From assembly GCF_014145675.1 (NCBI RefSeq), contig NZ_JACGZW010000002.1, forward strand, positions 124,001 through 188,000: 64,000 nucleotides of DNA, given 5' to 3'. Under the pieces are notes generated by a model. The model was not told where the DNA came from. It did no database searches and saw only the letters and a program-made list of their open reading frames with translations. This DNA comes from Amycolatopsis dendrobii (GTDB taxonomy: Bacteria; Actinomycetota; Actinomycetes; Mycobacteriales; Pseudonocardiaceae). A program made the position numbers and the translations under genes. Positions 26,504-34,853 of the stretch are shown in pieces (position 1 is the first letter of the stretch; each line of letters opens with the position of its first letter).

Positions 26504-27205
26504 ATGGAGGACCAAGCGGGTCGCGTGCTCGTGGTGGACGACGACGAGACCGTGCGCGACGTCGTCCGCCGTTACCTCGAAACCGCCGGTTTCACCGTCG
26601 ATCTGGCCGGCGACGGTGCGGCGGCTCTCGCTCGGTTCGCCGAGCGCGTGCCGGACCTGGTGGTGCTCGACGTGATGATGCCCGGCCTGAACGGTCTGGA
26701 GGTGTGCCGTCGGCTGCGGCAGACGAGCCAGGTGCCGATCGTCATGCTCACCGCGCTCGGCGAGGAGGAAAACCGCATCGCCGGACTGCAGCTGGGGGCC
26801 GACGATTACGTCACCAAACCGTTCAGCCCCAAGGAACTCACGCTGCGCGTGGCGTCCGTGCTGCGCCGGGCCCGGATGCCTCGGCCCGAGCCGCCGACGG
26901 CTGAACTGACGGACGGCAACCTCCGGCTTCAGATGACCGCCCGCCAGGCGACGCTCGACGGCGCGGTGCTGCCGCTGACCACGCGCGAGTTCGATCTCCT
27001 CGCGTTCTTCCTCTCTCATCCCGGCGTCGCGTTCAGCCGAGCCGACCTGCTGGAAAAGGTGTGGGGCTGGGACTTCGGCGACCAGTCCACAGTGACGGTC
27101 CACGTGCGCCGGTTGCGCGAGAAAATCGAACGTGACCCGGCCAAACCGGTCCGCGTCGCGACGGTGTGGGGCGTCGGCTACCGCTACGACCGGACACAGC
27201 CGTGA
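26504..27205 (+). CDS. OmpR-family response regulator
   Basis: 233 residues. Receiver: VVDDDETVRDVV, phospho-acceptor D56 (VVLDVMMPG), T (VMLTALGEEE) and K (VTKPFSPKELTLRVASVLRR). Winged helix: LTTREFDLLAFFLSHP, FSRADLLEKVWGWDFGDQ, VTVHVRRLREKIE. Its stop overlaps the GTG of the kinase. It most likely controls the surrounding glycosyltransferase/molybdo-enzyme genes. Confidence 0.87.
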   Translation: MEDQAGRVLVVDDDETVRDVVRRYLETAGFTVDLAGDGAAALARFAERVPDLVVLDVMMPGLNGLEVCRRLRQTSQVPIVMLTALGEEENRIAGLQLGADDYVTKPFSPKELTLRVASVLRRARMPRPEPPTAELTDGNLRLQMTARQATLDGAVLPLTTREFDLLAFFLSHPGVAFSRADLLEKVWGWDFGDQSTVTVHVRRLREKIERDPAKPVRVATVWGVGYRYDRTQP

Positions 27206-28251
27206 TCGGCTCGGGCGAGTCGGCGTGGGACCTGTTCGTCCACGTCCTGCACATCCTGCCGCTCGCCTTGATGTTCGCGCTGCCGGTGGCGGCGCTGGGC
27301 GGACTCGCGCTTTACCTGCTGCGGCACCGGTCGCTGGCCACCACGATGACCACGCTCGTGCTGACGCCGGTCGCCGCGATGCTGGTCGGGATCCTCGGCG
27401 TGAGCGGCTTCATGTTCACCGAGGCCCTGACCACGGAACTGCTGGTGTGCTTGCTCGTGGCACTGGTGGCGGTACCCGCGGCGATGGTGCTGGGCCGGGT
27501 CATCGCGCGGCGCAGTGTGTGGGAACGCGAGGCGCGGGACCGCGAACGCGCGGCGGAAGCGTCGCGTCGCGAACTGGTCGCGTGGATCAGCCACGACCTT
27601 CGCAGCCCGCTCGCCGGGATCCAGGCAATGGCGGAGGCGCTGGCCGACGGCGTGGTTTCGGAGCGCGCCGAGGTGGCCGACTACGCCCAGCGCATCAGCG
27701 GCGAGACCACCCGGCTGTCCGGCATGGTGGGGGACCTGTTCGAGCTGTCCCGGATCACCGCCGGCGCACTCGAACTGAGCATGTCGGCGGTGCCGTTGCG
27801 CGACGTGGTGAGCGACGCGGTCGCCGCGCAGGCACCGGTGGCTGACCGCAAACGCGTGCGGGTGCTGGAAAACGCGTCGGCGTGGCCGGTGGTGTCCGGC
27901 AGCGATCCGGAGCTGGCGCGGATCGTGCGGAACCTCGTGTCCAACGCCATCCGGCACACTCCGCCGGACGGCACGGTCGCCGTGCAGATCGGCATCGACG
28001 GAGACCAGGCGCTGCTGGCTGTGGACGACGGCTGCGGCGGGATTCCGGACGACGAGATCAGCCGGGTCTTCGACGTCGCCTTCCGCGGCACACAAGCCCG
28101 CACCCCTGACCGCAGCGGCACCACCAGCGGCGGCGGGCTGGGCCTGGCGATCGCGAAGGGCCTGGTGGAGGCACACCGGGGACGGATCGGCGTGCAGAAC
28201 CACGGCCCAGGATGCCGCTTCGAGGTGCGGTTGCCGTTGGCAGCGTCCTGA
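27202..28251 (+). CDS. Sensor histidine kinase
   Basis: 349 residues from the GTG at 27202 (GTGA overlap). Three to four N-terminal membrane segments (~10-105) with almost no extracytoplasmic sensor domain, then HisKA with phospho-acceptor H131 (WISHDLRSPL), and HATPase with NLVSNAIRHTP, DDGCGGIPDDE and GGGLGLAIAKG. Lack of a large sensor domain suggests that it detects a membrane-borne signal or works through the co-encoded membrane proteins. Confidence 0.85.
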   Translation: MIGSGESAWDLFVHVLHILPLALMFALPVAALGGLALYLLRHRSLATTMTTLVLTPVAAMLVGILGVSGFMFTEALTTELLVCLLVALVAVPAAMVLGRVIARRSVWEREARDRERAAEASRRELVAWISHDLRSPLAGIQAMAEALADGVVSERAEVADYAQRISGETTRLSGMVGDLFELSRITAGALELSMSAVPLRDVVSDAVAAQAPVADRKRVRVLENASAWPVVSGSDPELARIVRNLVSNAIRHTPPDGTVAVQIGIDGDQALLAVDDGCGGIPDDEISRVFDVAFRGTQARTPDRSGTTSGGGLGLAIAKGLVEAHRGRIGVQNHGPGCRFEVRLPLAAS

Positions 28252-28269
28252 TCTGTCTATTGCAGACGG

Positions 28270-29151
28270 TCAGGAAGCGGCGACCGCCGAGATCGGCTCC
28301 ACGGTGCGGTCGGCCGCGATCCGGAAGAACGGCTCGTCCGGGAAATGCGCTGCCGCGACGATCGTGCCGGTGCCGACCACTTCGCCGAGCCAGCGGCGGC
28401 GGGTCAGCTCCGCCTGCCCCGGATCGGCGTCGGACGCCGCGCCGATCGTCGGATCGGCCATCTGCTCCGGAATCTGGAAGACGTCGCCGATCAGGACGGC
28501 GCGACGGTCCTGATCCGCGGCTTCCAGCACGTGATGCCCTGGCGTGTGTCCGGGCGCATGCCGGACGGTGACGCCGGGAGCGACCATTTCGCCGTCAAGC
28601 AGCGGACGCAGTTTGCCCTGGGCGCGAAGGGTTTCCAGCGCTACGCGGCCGCGGTCGTGCCGCCCAGCCGGTTCGATGAACGCTGCCCAATCGGGCGCGC
28701 CGTACCGCACGTCGGCATTCGGGAAGTACGGCTGGCCGTTCGGTGCGACCCAGCCGATGTGGTCGGCGTGCAGATGAGTCAGCACCACGGTGTCGATGTC
28801 TTCGCGGCCGACTCCGGCTTCAGCGAGCGCCGCGGGCAAGCCTCCGGTGTGCTCTGCCTCGGCGTCGCTGACCACCGGGTGCAGTTGCTCTTTGGAGTGC
28901 TGCGGCAGATGCGGCTCGCTGGACGCACGCGGTCCGAAACCGGCGTCGACCAGCACGGTGCGGCCGCCCGTCCGGAGCAGGAATGCTCCGATGACCACGG
29001 GCACGGTGCTCGGCGCCGAGCGCTTGCCCTGAAGTCCCGGGAAGAACGACGACGGCAGCTGCAGCCGTCCGTCGGTCAGTGCGTGGATTTCGATGTCCCC
29101 CACCACGATGGAACGCATGCTCAGCATCAAGATCCGGTCCGGTCGATTCAT
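28270..29151 (-). CDS. Metallo-beta-lactamase-fold hydrolase
   Basis: 293 residues if the ATG at 29151 is used; ATGs at 29127 and 29118 are also possible and closer to the first beta strand (MRSIVVGDIEIHALTDG). The zinc motif HLHADH (VVLTHLHADHIGW), a later GHTPGHH and an IGDVFQ aspartate are all present, giving a full binuclear site. Quorum-quenching lactonases and many unspecific hydrolases share the pattern. It lies 20 bp after the epimerase gene on the same strand, probably in one transcript. Confidence 0.8.
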   Translation of the reverse strand: MNRPDRILMLSMRSIVVGDIEIHALTDGRLQLPSSFFPGLQGKRSAPSTVPVVIGAFLLRTGGRTVLVDAGFGPRASSEPHLPQHSKEQLHPVVSDAEAEHTGGLPAALAEAGVGREDIDTVVLTHLHADHIGWVAPNGQPYFPNADVRYGAPDWAAFIEPAGRHDRGRVALETLRAQGKLRPLLDGEMVAPGVTVRHAPGHTPGHHVLEAADQDRRAVLIGDVFQIPEQMADPTIGAASDADPGQAELTRRRWLGEVVGTGTIVAAAHFPDEPFFRIAADRTVEPISAVAAS

Positions 29152-29171
29152 TCCGGAACGTGATCTTCACC

Positions 29172-30233
29172 TCATCGGGTGACGGAGGCTCGCAGCTCCG
29201 CGGTGGCGAACGCGGCGATGCCCTCCGCGAAGGAAGTTTTCGCCTGGAACCCGAGCAGCTCCCGTGCTCGGGCCGGGTCGGCGACGACGTGCCGGACGTC
29301 GGCGGGCCGCGCACCGCCGACGATCCGCGGCTCCGGCCCTCCGCAGGCGCAGGCCAGTTCCCGGGCCAGGTCGCTGACGCTGCGCGGTTGTCCGGAACAG
29401 ATGTTCAGCGGCGTGAGGTCTGCCTCCGGACCGTCGTTCCGGAGCGCGAGGACGTTCGCTCGGGCCACGTCGTCCACGTGCACGAAATCCCGCTGCTGCC
29501 GCCCGTCCTCCAGTACGATCGGCGCTTCGCCCCGCTCCAACGCCGAACGGAACAGCGACGCGACGCCGGCGTACGGCGTGTTCTGGGGCATCCGCGGGCC
29601 GTAGACGTTGTGATAGCGCAACGCCCAGACCGTGCCGCCGGTCTGCCGCGCCCAGGCACCCGCGAGATGCTCTTGCGCCAGTTTCGTTGCCGCGTAGGTG
29701 CTTCGAGGCAACAGCGGCGCGCTTTCGGGTACGAGTTGCCAGTCCAACTCGGCACCGCAGTGCGGGCAAGCGGGTTCGAATCGTCCGGCGTCCACATCGG
29801 ACTGCCGGCGAGGCGACGGCGGAACGACACCGTGTTCCGCGCACGCGTAACGCCCCTCGCCGTAGACCACCATCGACGAGGCGAGCACGAGCTTGCGCAC
29901 CTTCGCCGCGTGCATCGCCGCCAGCAGCACAGCGGTGCCATAGTCGTTGTTCAGCGCATACGAGGGCGCGTCGGAGGGATCGACGCCGTGCCCGACCACC
30001 GCGGCCTGGTGGCAGACCGCGTCGACGCCGTCGAGCAATTCGGCGACGATCTCGGTGTCGGTGACGTCACCGCGAAGGAAGCGGTGCCGCTGGGTGTATT
30101 CGGGCGGCGTGGTGGAGCCGTGCGCGGTGGACAGCAGGTTGTCCAGCACGACGACCTCGTCGCCGTCGTCGGCCAGCTGATCGGCGATCCGGGACCCGAT
30201 GAACCCGGCGCCGCCGGTGATGAGCACTCGCAC
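29172..30233 (-). CDS. NAD-dependent sugar epimerase/dehydratase with inserted zinc-ribbon-like segment
   Basis: 353 residues. Extended SDR: ITGGAGFIGSRIADQL at the N-terminus, catalytic S119/S120 region (LASSMVVYGE) and YAATK (Y180, K184). Between these, residues ~127-175 form an insertion with Cys131, His134, Cys156 and Cys159 (CPHCG), arranged like a zinc ribbon. Such enzymes act on nucleotide sugars (UDP-glucose 4-epimerase-like). It lies next to the glycosyltransferase/molybdo-enzyme module and probably supplies its sugar. Confidence 0.82.
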   Translation of the reverse strand: MRVLITGGAGFIGSRIADQLADDGDEVVVLDNLLSTAHGSTTPPEYTQRHRFLRGDVTDTEIVAELLDGVDAVCHQAAVVGHGVDPSDAPSYALNNDYGTAVLLAAMHAAKVRKLVLASSMVVYGEGRYACAEHGVVPPSPRRQSDVDAGRFEPACPHCGAELDWQLVPESAPLLPRSTYAATKLAQEHLAGAWARQTGGTVWALRYHNVYGPRMPQNTPYAGVASLFRSALERGEAPIVLEDGRQQRDFVHVDDVARANVLALRNDGPEADLTPLNICSGQPRSVSDLARELACACGGPEPRIVGGARPADVRHVVADPARARELLGFQAKTSFAEGIAAFATAELRASVTR

Positions 30234-30356
30234 CTCGCCGACGCTAGGCCGCTTGCCCCAGGGTGCGCGCGGCCTGCGCGGACCACGTCACCGAATCGTC
30301 AGAAATCACCGGGCCCGTGGCGGCGAAGCGGGCCCGGAACCGGATACGGTGTCGGC

Positions 30357-30857
30357 ATGGAACGGAGCGCACAGCGGCTGGGCCGGGCACTCGTGGTGAT
30401 TGTGGACGACCGGGTCGCGCACGGGGAGCACGAGGACACCTCCGGGCCGCTCGTCACCGAGCTGCTCGAGGAGGCCGGATTCATCGTCGACGGCGTCGTG
30501 GTGGTCGAGGCCGAGACCGCGGGCATCCGCAACGCGCTCAACACGGCGGTGATCGGCGGGGCGGACCTGGTGATCACGGTCGGCGGCACCGGAGTGTCGC
30601 CGCGCGACCGCACGCCGGACGCCACCGCCGGGGTGCTCGACCGCCCGATCCCGGGCATCGGCGAGGCCCTGCGCGCCTCGGGGCTGGCCGCGGGCGCGGT
30701 CGACGCCGGGATCTCCCGCGGTCTCGCCGGCGTTTCGGGCAGCACACTGGTGGTCAACCTGGCTGGCTCGCGCGCGGCTGTGCGCGACGGCATGGCGACC
30801 CTCTCCTCGCTGGTCCCGCACGTGATCGACGAGCTCTCCGGCCTCGAAGAGGTCTGA
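30357..30857 (+). CDS. moaB2: MoaB/MogA-family molybdenum cofactor protein (MoaB2-like)
   Basis: 166 residues from the ATG at 30357. MoCF-binding domain: LVVIVDDRVAHGEHEDTSGP, LVITVGGTGVSPRDRTPDAT and SGSTLVVNLAGS. MogA/MoaB proteins adenylylate molybdopterin before metal insertion. Position between pepD and mscL matches Rv0984 (moaB2). The SPRDRTP motif retains the conserved aspartate of active enzymes. A molybdenum enzyme encoded at 22 kb is a possible client. Confidence 0.85.
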   Translation: MERSAQRLGRALVVIVDDRVAHGEHEDTSGPLVTELLEEAGFIVDGVVVVEAETAGIRNALNTAVIGGADLVITVGGTGVSPRDRTPDATAGVLDRPIPGIGEALRASGLAAGAVDAGISRGLAGVSGSTLVVNLAGSRAAVRDGMATLSSLVPHVIDELSGLEEV

Positions 30858-30921
30858 GCCCGGCCGTTCGGCGGCGGATGTCTCTCTGCACTTGTCAAAC
30901 AACAGGTGGGACGATGGACCC

Positions 30922-31095
30922 ATGCCGCACGAGGAACGACGCCCCCGCGCAGACGAGGCTCAGCGCCGCCGCCGGGTCGACGAGATCTTCGGCGACGTCC
31001 TGCCGGAGACCACGTCCGATGAGCGGGGCCGGGGCCCGGAGACCACTCCGGATTCGTGGTATCTCGAGAACCGGCCCCCGCATCACGATCGGTGA
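30922..31095 (+). CDS. Small conserved actinobacterial protein
   Basis: 57 residues from the ATG at 30922 (AGGTGGGA about 10 bases upstream); a TTG at 30892 would add ten residues. The protein is charged and disordered with RRRRVDEIFGDVLPETTSDER and SWYLENRPPHHD, a pattern seen in small actinobacterial proteins of unknown function. It lies between moaB2 and the convergent mscL. Confidence 0.6.
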   Translation: MPHEERRPRADEAQRRRRVDEIFGDVLPETTSDERGRGPETTPDSWYLENRPPHHDR

Positions 31096-31099
31096 CCCC

Positions 31100-31519
31100 T
31101 CAGTTGCCGCGGCTGGAGGGGCCGTTGCCCTGCTGCGCGCGCAGCAGGTCGCGGATTTCGGTGAGCAGCTCGACGTCCGTCGGCTCGGCCGGACCCTTCT
31201 CCTCGCCGCGCTTGCGGCGCTCCTGGATGTGCTTCATCGGCAGGACGATCAGGAAGTAGACGATCGCGGCGACGATCACGAAGTTGATCGCCGCGTTGAT
31301 CACGCCGCCGAAGTCCATGAACGTCGAGTCGTTGCCGTGCAGGACGTTGAAGCCGAGGCCTTTCGCCGCGTCCGAGCCGCCGAGTGCGTTGATCAACGGC
31401 TTGATCAGGCCGTTGGTGAACGCCGTGACGATCGCGGTGAACGCGGCGCCGATCACGACGGCGACCGCGAGGTCGACGACGTTGCCGCGCATCAGAAAGT
31501 CCTTGAAACCTTTCAGCAC
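31100..31519 (-). CDS. mscL: Large-conductance mechanosensitive channel MscL
   Basis: 139 residues. MLKGFKDFLMRGNVVDLAVAVVIGAAF is the conserved amphipathic N-helix plus TM1; NFVIVAAIVYFLIVLPM is TM2; and a charged C-terminal helix (LLTEIRDLLRAQQ) follows. It forms a homopentameric emergency valve in the cytoplasmic membrane on hypo-osmotic shock. Position equals Rv0985c. Confidence 0.93.
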   Translation of the reverse strand: MLKGFKDFLMRGNVVDLAVAVVIGAAFTAIVTAFTNGLIKPLINALGGSDAAKGLGFNVLHGNDSTFMDFGGVINAAINFVIVAAIVYFLIVLPMKHIQERRKRGEEKGPAEPTDVELLTEIRDLLRAQQGNGPSSRGN

Positions 31520-31593
31520 TGCTGCTCCCAGGGGATTCAGGACAGGCGTCTGGCCGTCTTCGGACAGCCGTCGCCCGTCGGAACAGGGTCGGG

Positions 31594-32253
31594 TTAGCGG
31601 AGAGTAACCGTTACCGGTCGTTCGAGCGAGGAAGCAGCGACCTGCGTGGCAACCGGCGCCGGCAGTGCGAGAAGGACCAGCGGACCCTTCTGCGGCGGGC
31701 CCAAGGTGTGGTTCCCGGCGTCGTCGGAACGCCGGACGGTGACCACCGAAGCCCCGCTGGCCAGCACGGACGCGGAATTTGTGGTATCCGCGCCCGCGAC
31801 GACGTCAACGCGCTGGCCCGGCTGGAGCAACTCGGCGACGGCCGCGTCGGCGAGCCGGACGGCCACGGTGACCGTTCCGGGTTCACCCGTTACGGGGAGG
31901 TTGTTGCCCAGAAGCCGGACGTCGGTGATGGGCTCGCCGGCCCGCGCCGCGCCGGACAGAAGACGGCCCACTGCCGCGTCGGCGGCCGCGAGCGAGCCGG
32001 ACGGCCGGAGGTCCTCGGGCAGCGCGACGGTCCGCACGTCGGCGGCGCGCAGGACCGAGCCAGCGGGCAGATCGCGTGCGGAGACCACCGTCAAGGCGGC
32101 GGGTGCGCCCCGTGCGGAGGGCGGGAGGAACAGGACGAGCAGGCCGGCCAAGAGCAAGGCCGCCGCGAGACACCGGCGGAGCATCCGGGCTCGCCGCCCG
32201 CGCGGTAGACGGACGTCAGGCAGCGCGGGAAGGCGGCTGAGCAAGGTGTTCAC
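31594..32253 (-). CDS. SAF domain (CpaB/FlgA-like) membrane-anchored protein
   Basis: 219 residues. Basic N-terminus, one membrane segment (CLAAALLLAGLLVLFLPPSA, ~28-47), then a SAF domain: VVSARDLPAGSVLRAADV and VAVRLADAAVAELLQPGQRVDVVAG. SAF proteins of this size occur in Flp/Tad pilus clusters (CpaB) and elsewhere; no pilus genes are nearby, so the role is open. Confidence 0.75.
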   Translation of the reverse strand: MNTLLSRLPALPDVRLPRGRRARMLRRCLAAALLLAGLLVLFLPPSARGAPAALTVVSARDLPAGSVLRAADVRTVALPEDLRPSGSLAAADAAVGRLLSGAARAGEPITDVRLLGNNLPVTGEPGTVTVAVRLADAAVAELLQPGQRVDVVAGADTTNSASVLASGASVVTVRRSDDAGNHTLGPPQKGPLVLLALPAPVATQVAASSLERPVTVTLR

Positions 32254-32382
32254 GGTTGTCCCCTCGTCGGTTCCGGTGCGGCGGAATACCGCACGAATCC
32301 GACGTTAAGGACGTCGCGAACCGGCCGGAAGAGCCGATTCGCGAACCTGTGGACAACTGGCCCCTTGTGGATAACTCGGGGG

Positions 32383-32712
32383 TCAGGAGGGCGTGGAAGC
32401 CGTTTTCGTCGTGCTCGTCGTGGAGGATGTGTTCGAGGACGAAGAAGACGTCGACGAAGAGGAGGTGGTGGACGACGAGTCGGACTTGGCGCTCTCGGTC
32501 TTGGCCGGGGTCGCGGAGGTGCTCGACTTGCTCGAATCACGCGAATCCGTGCGGTAGAACCCGCTGCCCTTGAAGACCACGCCGACCGAGCTGAAGACCT
32601 TGCGCAGTGGACCGGAGCACTGCGGGCAGACGGTCAGGCTGGGGTCGGAGAAGGACTGCACCGCCTCGAAGCGGTGGTCACATTCCTTGCAGGCGTACTG
32701 GTACGTGGGCAC
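32383..32712 (-). CDS. FmdB-family zinc ribbon protein with Ser/Thr-rich tail
   Basis: 109 residues from the GTG at 32712 (GGAG upstream; homologues begin PTYxYxCxxC). The zinc ribbon uses CKEC and CPQC in YACKECDHRFEAVQSFSD and VCPQCSGPLRKVFSSVGVVFKGSGFY. The last ~45 residues are almost entirely Ser, Thr and Ala with a run of serines. FmdB-like proteins (Rv0991c position) act in redox/chaperone functions in mycobacteria. The tail length is unusual and presumably disordered. Confidence 0.85.
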   Translation of the reverse strand: MPTYQYACKECDHRFEAVQSFSDPSLTVCPQCSGPLRKVFSSVGVVFKGSGFYRTDSRDSSKSSTSATPAKTESAKSDSSSTTSSSSTSSSSSNTSSTTSTTKTASTPS

Positions 32713-33323
32713 TGAAGCTCCTTCATGCACTGGCACTCGACCTACAAGAGTGCTAACCCAATTGTGCTGGACGGCATTCCCTCAGCGCAATTACCCCTTG
32801 CTCACAGTGCGGGCGAGGAAGGGGCGTCGGTGGGTTAGTGCTGGTCAGGGCGTCCGGGGTATCGGCGGCTGGGTGACTGGACTGCGGCTGGTCCGGTCGG
32901 TCGGGCTGTCGGCGGGCTGGTGGGCGGGGCCTGGTGCGGCCTGTGGGCGGGCTTGCTCGCGGCGGTTTTGGCAGTCGTGAGGAGGCAGGCGCTCGAGTGG
33001 GTTGTGTGCCGATGCGCGGTTTGGGTGGTTCGAGGCTGGACGGCGGTCAGCGGATTCTGGCGGCGGGGTGCCTTGGCGGTCATCAGGCTCGGCGGTTGGC
33101 CATGACGGTGGTCATCGGGTTCGGGCGGCGGCATTGAACACGGGTGGCCGATCGAGTGGTCTTGACCACTTCCGAGCCTCGTGCGCCGAGTCGAGACGCG
33201 CTGCGCCGGATCGCTCCGCGTCGAGCTGAGCCGCGCCGAGTCGAAAGAGCCGCGCCGTGCTTAGCCACGCTGCGCCGAACCCGCGCTGATCCACGCCGCA
33301 CTGTGCTGCGCTGAGCCGCGGCC
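32713..33323. other. Non-coding region with G-rich and degenerate repeat sequence
   Basis: About 610 bp between fmdB and the cyclo-ligase gene, both on the minus strand. The middle part (32830-33110) is strongly strand-biased (G and T on the plus strand) and the part from about 33176 is repetitive; frames here have low-complexity translations and no ribosome binding sites. I see no gene. Confidence 0.6.
33176..33322. repeat. Degenerate GCGCCGAG-type tandem repeat
   Basis: Variants of a roughly 15-20 bp unit built on GC(G/T)CCGAG/GAGCCGCGCCG recur about eight times between 33176 and 33322, ending 2 bp before the stop of the cyclo-ligase gene. It could fold into several alternative hairpins and may act as a transcription end region. 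Confidence 0.45.
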
Positions 33324-33923
33324 TTACCGAGCAGTGGCAGCCGTTGGCAGCTGAATGAGGCCGGAGGGCGTCAGGACGGCGGTCATGGGCACGTCGTGCG
33401 GTTCGGCAGGGAGACGGTCGACGACCTCCTCCGCGCGCACCACAGCCACGCGGGCGGTGTCGGGCGCGGCGGTCAGGGTGCGGTCGTAGTAACCGGCTCC
33501 GCGGCCGAGCCGGGTGCCGTGGCGGTCGACGGCCAGGGCTGGGATCAGCAGCACCTGCGCCGAAGCCACCGCAGCGGTGCCCAGGCGCGGGCCGGATGGT
33601 TCCAGGACGCCGCGGAGACGTCCGGGGACCAGGGTGTCTGGGCCGGTGTATTCGGACCAGCCGAGTGGGCCCGGCGTGTCCGGAATGACTGGCAGCAGGA
33701 CGCGTGCGCCCGTCGCGGCCAGGGCGTTTACCAGGGAGAGCCGACCAGGCTCAGTGCCGAAAGGGAGGTACGCGCAGACCGTTTCCGCTTGGATGGACGA
33801 CGCCGCGGTTGCCAGGGCGGCGGCCTCGCGAGCGTGGGCTTCGGGAGGCAGTTCGGCGCGGGCGCGAAGGATTCGTGTCCGCCACTCCGCCTTGCTCGGG
33901 GTCTCATTGCCCGGCTCGTGCAT
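33324..33923 (-). CDS. 5-formyltetrahydrofolate cyclo-ligase
   Basis: 199 residues. Converts 5-formyl-THF plus ATP to 5,10-methenyl-THF. Recognised by the N-terminal KAEWRTRILRARAELP basic helix, VCAYLPFGTEPGRLSL, and the signature LLIPALAVDRHGTRLGRGAGYYDRTL near residue 130, followed by the VPAEPHDVPMTAVLTP type end. The position corresponds to Rv0992c, divergent from galU with only 24 bp between. Confidence 0.9.
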   Translation of the reverse strand: MHEPGNETPSKAEWRTRILRARAELPPEAHAREAAALATAASSIQAETVCAYLPFGTEPGRLSLVNALAATGARVLLPVIPDTPGPLGWSEYTGPDTLVPGRLRGVLEPSGPRLGTAAVASAQVLLIPALAVDRHGTRLGRGAGYYDRTLTAAPDTARVAVVRAEEVVDRLPAEPHDVPMTAVLTPSGLIQLPTAATAR

Positions 33924-33947
33924 GAGACCAGGTTAGGCTTTGCGCCC

Positions 33948-34853
33948 ATGACGGGCGCCTCAACCACCCAGACCTTCAGAACCGCCATCGTGCCTGCCGC
34001 AGGCCTCGGCACGCGATTCCTGCCGACCACGAAAGCGGTGCCCAAAGAGCTGCTGCCAGTAGTCGACACGCCGGGGATCGAGATCGTCGCGACGGAGGCG
34101 GCGAGTGCGGGAGCGAAGCGGCTGGTGATCGTCACCTCGCCGGGCAAGGAAGCTGTCGTCCGGTACTTCGAGGCGAAGCCGGACCTGGAGAAGACGCTCG
34201 AGGACAAGGGCAAGACCGAACTGCTGGCGAAGGTTCGCCGCGGGCCGGAGCTGCTGGACGTCGAGGTCGCGATCCAGGAACAGGCACTCGGGCTCGGGCA
34301 CGCGGTCGCCCAGGCCGAGCCGAACCTCACCGACGAGGACACCGCTGTCGCCGTTCTCCTGCCCGACGACCTCGTGTTGCCCGCCGGGGTCCTCGACCGG
34401 ATGTCGGCCGTTCGCGCCCAGCACGGCGGAAGCGTGCTTTGCGCCTTCGACATCCCGAAGGAACAGATCTCCCCGTACGGCGTCTTCGACGTCACCGACA
34501 CCGACGACCCGGACGTCAAGCAGGTCCACGGCATGGTCGAGAAGCCAAAGCCGGAGGACGCGCCGTCGACCTACGCCGCGGCTGGGCGGTACCTGCTCGA
34601 CCGGGCGATTTTCGACGCGCTGCGCCGGATCGAGCCCGGCGCGGGCGGTGAGCTGCAGCTCACCGACGCGGTCGCGCTGCTGATCCAGGAGGGGCACCCC
34701 GTGCACATCGTCGTCCACCGCGGCGGGCGGCACGACCTGGGCAACCCGGGCGGATTCCTGCGCGCCGCCGTCGATTTCGCGCTCGAGGACCCGGATTACG
34801 GGCCTTCGCTGCGCACCTGGCTGACCGAACGGATCGGAAACGATCGCCCATGA
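33948..34853 (+). CDS. galU: UTP-glucose-1-phosphate uridylyltransferase
   Basis: 301 residues from the ATG at 33948. Makes UDP-glucose from UTP and glucose-1-phosphate. Motifs: VPAAGLGTRFLPTTKAVPKELLP (nucleotide-binding loop and substrate lysine), VLLPDDLV, HGMVEKPKPEDAPS, GRYLL, GGELQLTDA. The stop overlaps the glp/moeA ATG. UDP-glucose serves GalT and envelope glycan pathways. Position equals Rv0993. Confidence 0.93.
   Translation: MTGASTTQTFRTAIVPAAGLGTRFLPTTKAVPKELLPVVDTPGIEIVATEAASAGAKRLVIVTSPGKEAVVRYFEAKPDLEKTLEDKGKTELLAKVRRGPELLDVEVAIQEQALGLGHAVAQAEPNLTDEDTAVAVLLPDDLVLPAGVLDRMSAVRAQHGGSVLCAFDIPKEQISPYGVFDVTDTDDPDVKQVHGMVEKPKPEDAPSTYAAAGRYLLDRAIFDALRRIEPGAGGELQLTDAVALLIQEGHPVHIVVHRGGRHDLGNPGGFLRAAVDFALEDPDYGPSLRTWLTERIGNDRP

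Noticed and set aside
29079..30340. In-frame upstream extension of the moaB2 gene
   Set aside because: The ~425 codons before the ATG at 30357 are antisense to the epimerase gene and carry no homology.
32835..33134. A 99-codon minus-strand frame in the 32.7-33.3 kb gap
   Set aside because: Translation is Pro/Thr/Ser/His-rich low complexity caused by strand-biased base composition, with no ribosome binding site.
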